A stretch of 31,711 bases of DNA from DATLSM01 sp049585815. Its GTDB lineage: Bacteria; Actinomycetota; Thermoleophilia; Solirubrobacterales; 70-9. Under the pieces are notes generated by a model. It made no database searches and had not been told where the DNA came from. It saw only the letters and a program-made list of their open reading frames with translations. Below are positions 30,401-31,711 of the stretch, piece after piece. A program made the translations under genes and the position numbers. Every line of letters starts with the position of its first letter. The stretch's first letter is position 1. The stretch spans positions 1-31,711 of the forward strand of contig JBAVAR010000143.1 of the NCBI GenBank assembly GCA_049585815.1, given 5' to 3'.

Positions 30401-31711
30401 GCCCGAGCTTCAGCAGTTATCTGGACGGGATGGCGGAGCTGATCTCCATGCTGGCCGCGCTTGGCCTTGGAGGGTATTGGTTGCGACGTTGGGTGGTCCC
30501 TTCCTACTCCGGAGCTCTGGCGCGGCTCGCTGAGATTGTGCTGGCGCTTTCACTATTGATCGTCACTCTGCAACTGATTGGCAGTTTCGGACTACTGCGG
30601 GAAGGTTGGATGGTCTCTTCCTGCGTGGCCGTTGGACTTTTGGCCGCAGCGATCGGCTGGCGTCGGACACCGACGATCACTGAGCGAAAGCAGCCCCCGC
30701 CTGTTCCCACCTGGGCGGTGGCGGTGGCGGTCCTTGTCGCTGCGGTCGCCGTGGGCGAGTGGGCATTCCCCTCCCAGGTGGACCTCGGCCGTGGCATCTT
30801 CAGCGGTGATTCGACCTGGTACCACCTTCCGTTTTCTACGCGCTTCGCCCAATCGCACTCAACCTGGGGTCTTCTCTACACCGATCCCCTGGCGCTCGCC
30901 GCCTGGTTTTACCCGGCCAGCTCAGAGCTCCTGGGATCGGTCGGCATCATCCTCTTCAAGAGCGACTGGCTCTCTCCACTGATCAATATTGGCTGGCTAG
31001 CGATCGGGCTGCTCGCCGCCTACTGCATCGGCCGCCCCTTCGGTGTCGGTCCGGCGACCCTTGTCGCCGCTGCGATCGCCCTCGATTCCGGCGTGCTGCT
31101 GCTCACCCAGGCGGGAGAGGCGCGCAACGATGCGATGGGTATTGCGCTGGTGATCGCCTTCGCTGCGTTGCTCCTGAACGGCTACCGGGTCTATAGGCGC
31201 GGGCCGCTGGCCCTTGCTGGGCTAGCCGGCGGGCTGGCCATATCCGTCAAGCTGACGATGCTTGCGCCGGTAGCTGCAATAAGCCTGGTGGCGCTGATCG
31301 CGATCGCCCTCGAGAGGCGTGGCGATCGACCGGCCAGGGCGGCCATCTTGCTCGGTGCGGAGCTGCTCACCGGTGGGTATTGGTATCTGCGCAATCTTGC
31401 ACACAGTGGCAACCCGATCCCCCAGGTCCACAGCATTGGTCCCATCTCCCTCCCCCACCCCGACCAAATGCAGCTCTACCCGCGTGGACCGATCAGCGTC
31501 GCCCATTACCTCTTCGACCTCCGGGTATATCGAGTCTGGTTTCTTCCCAAGCTCAGGGAGGCGCTCGGGCTCCCTTATCCCCTAATCCTCACCATGGCTC
31601 TGGTGGCAGCAGTCTGGGCTGTCGTCCGCCTGCGCGATCCGATTCTAAAAGCACTTGGAATCGCGGCCCTTGTTACCACGGCGGTCTACCTGGTGACACC
31701 GCTGACCGCGG
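30397..31711 (+). CDS. GT-C-like polytopic membrane protein (3' end outside window)
   Basis: An open frame from GTG 30397 to the window edge gives 438 residues and about ten hydrophobic helices. A loop after the third helix holds GDSTWYHLPFSTRFAQ (D138, H143), the acidic/His loop position typical of GT-C glycosyltransferases and PMT-like enzymes, followed by WGLLYTDPLALAAWFYPASSELL. Helices then alternate with short loops (GEARNDAMGIALVIAF, GYWYLRNLAHSGNPIPQ). The last segment resembles the domains of dolichyl-phosphate-sugar transferases, which attach sugars on the outer face. The substrate is unknown. Its start overlaps the stop of the CDF gene, implying co-translation. Confidence 0.75.
   Translation, partial: MSPSFSSYLDGMAELISMLAALGLGGYWLRRWVVPSYSGALARLAEIVLALSLLIVTLQLIGSFGLLREGWMVSSCVAVGLLAAAIGWRRTPTITERKQPPPVPTWAVAVAVLVAAVAVGEWAFPSQVDLGRGIFSGDSTWYHLPFSTRFAQSHSTWGLLYTDPLALAAWFYPASSELLGSVGIILFKSDWLSPLINIGWLAIGLLAAYCIGRPFGVGPATLVAAAIALDSGVLLLTQAGEARNDAMGIALVIAFAALLLNGYRVYRRGPLALAGLAGGLAISVKLTMLAPVAAISLVALIAIALERRGDRPARAAILLGAELLTGGYWYLRNLAHSGNPIPQVHSIGPISLPHPDQMQLYPRGPISVAHYLFDLRVYRVWFLPKLREALGLPYPLILTMALVAAVWAVVRLRDPILKALGIAALVTTAVYLVTPLTA

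Noticed and set aside
1..31711. CRISPR array, rRNA, tmRNA, RNase P RNA, intact IS element
   Set aside because: No spaced identical repeats, rRNA or conserved RNA core words, and no transposase ORF were seen.

Overview
The window looks like a chromosomal segment from a high-GC actinobacterium of the class Thermoleophilia (Solirubrobacterales-like). The evidence is the very high G+C at third codon positions, frequent GTG/TTG starts, several lineage-typical secreted families (proteins opening with KGKLTYANVMST, FN3-like modules with an FEYGTTTxYGT signature, PF03640 'secreted repeat' proteins) and Thermoleophilia-style heptad repeats in a GGDEF protein. This assignment is inferred from family content, not from a marker-gene search.

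Layout. 1-4860: translation genes on the minus strand (thrS, then infC), a large polytopic membrane protein and a tRNA-Val. 4860-6060: small unknown proteins, one a zinc-ribbon type, and an orphan plus-strand terminator. 6060-10030: a minus-strand run of menG/ubiE-type methyltransferase, a UbiA-like membrane protein, an MDR oxidoreductase and zwf. 10475-13234: a P2-type cation ATPase. 13515-14579: a cytosolic diguanylate cyclase with N-terminal heptad repeats, followed by a decayed duplicate of the small protein at 5330.

15337-21338 is an envelope island. An ECF sigma/anti-sigma pair on the plus strand is flanked by three PF03640 proteins and two FN3-like surface proteins on the minus strand. 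21669-23735 is a plus-strand operon (AhpD/CMD-like protein, SDR, TetR) behind a dyad-rich operator. A tRNA-Cys follows, with an eroded tyrosine integrase 12 bp away.

24568-29371 contains a duplicated locus. Each copy has a minus-strand hairpin, a minus-strand secreted protein of the LTYANVMST family, a divergent intergenic region with a perfect CGAAC-N4-GTTCG (LexA/SOS-type) box, and a small plus-strand helical gene. The gene is intact in copy B (29054-29371) and decayed in copy A (25465-25763). Between the copies lie an ECF42-type sigma factor with its DGPF (YCII) partner and a small CxxC/CxxC protein. The window closes with a DUF2630 protein, a six-helix CDF transporter lacking the usual C-terminal domain, and a GT-C-like membrane protein that overlaps it by 4 bp and runs off the edge.

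The most original signals are the duplicated LexA-box locus, the sigma/PF03640/FN3 envelope island, the duplicated and decayed 75-aa protein, and a tRNA-Val with C instead of U at position 33. All family calls come from reading the translations; no database search was run.
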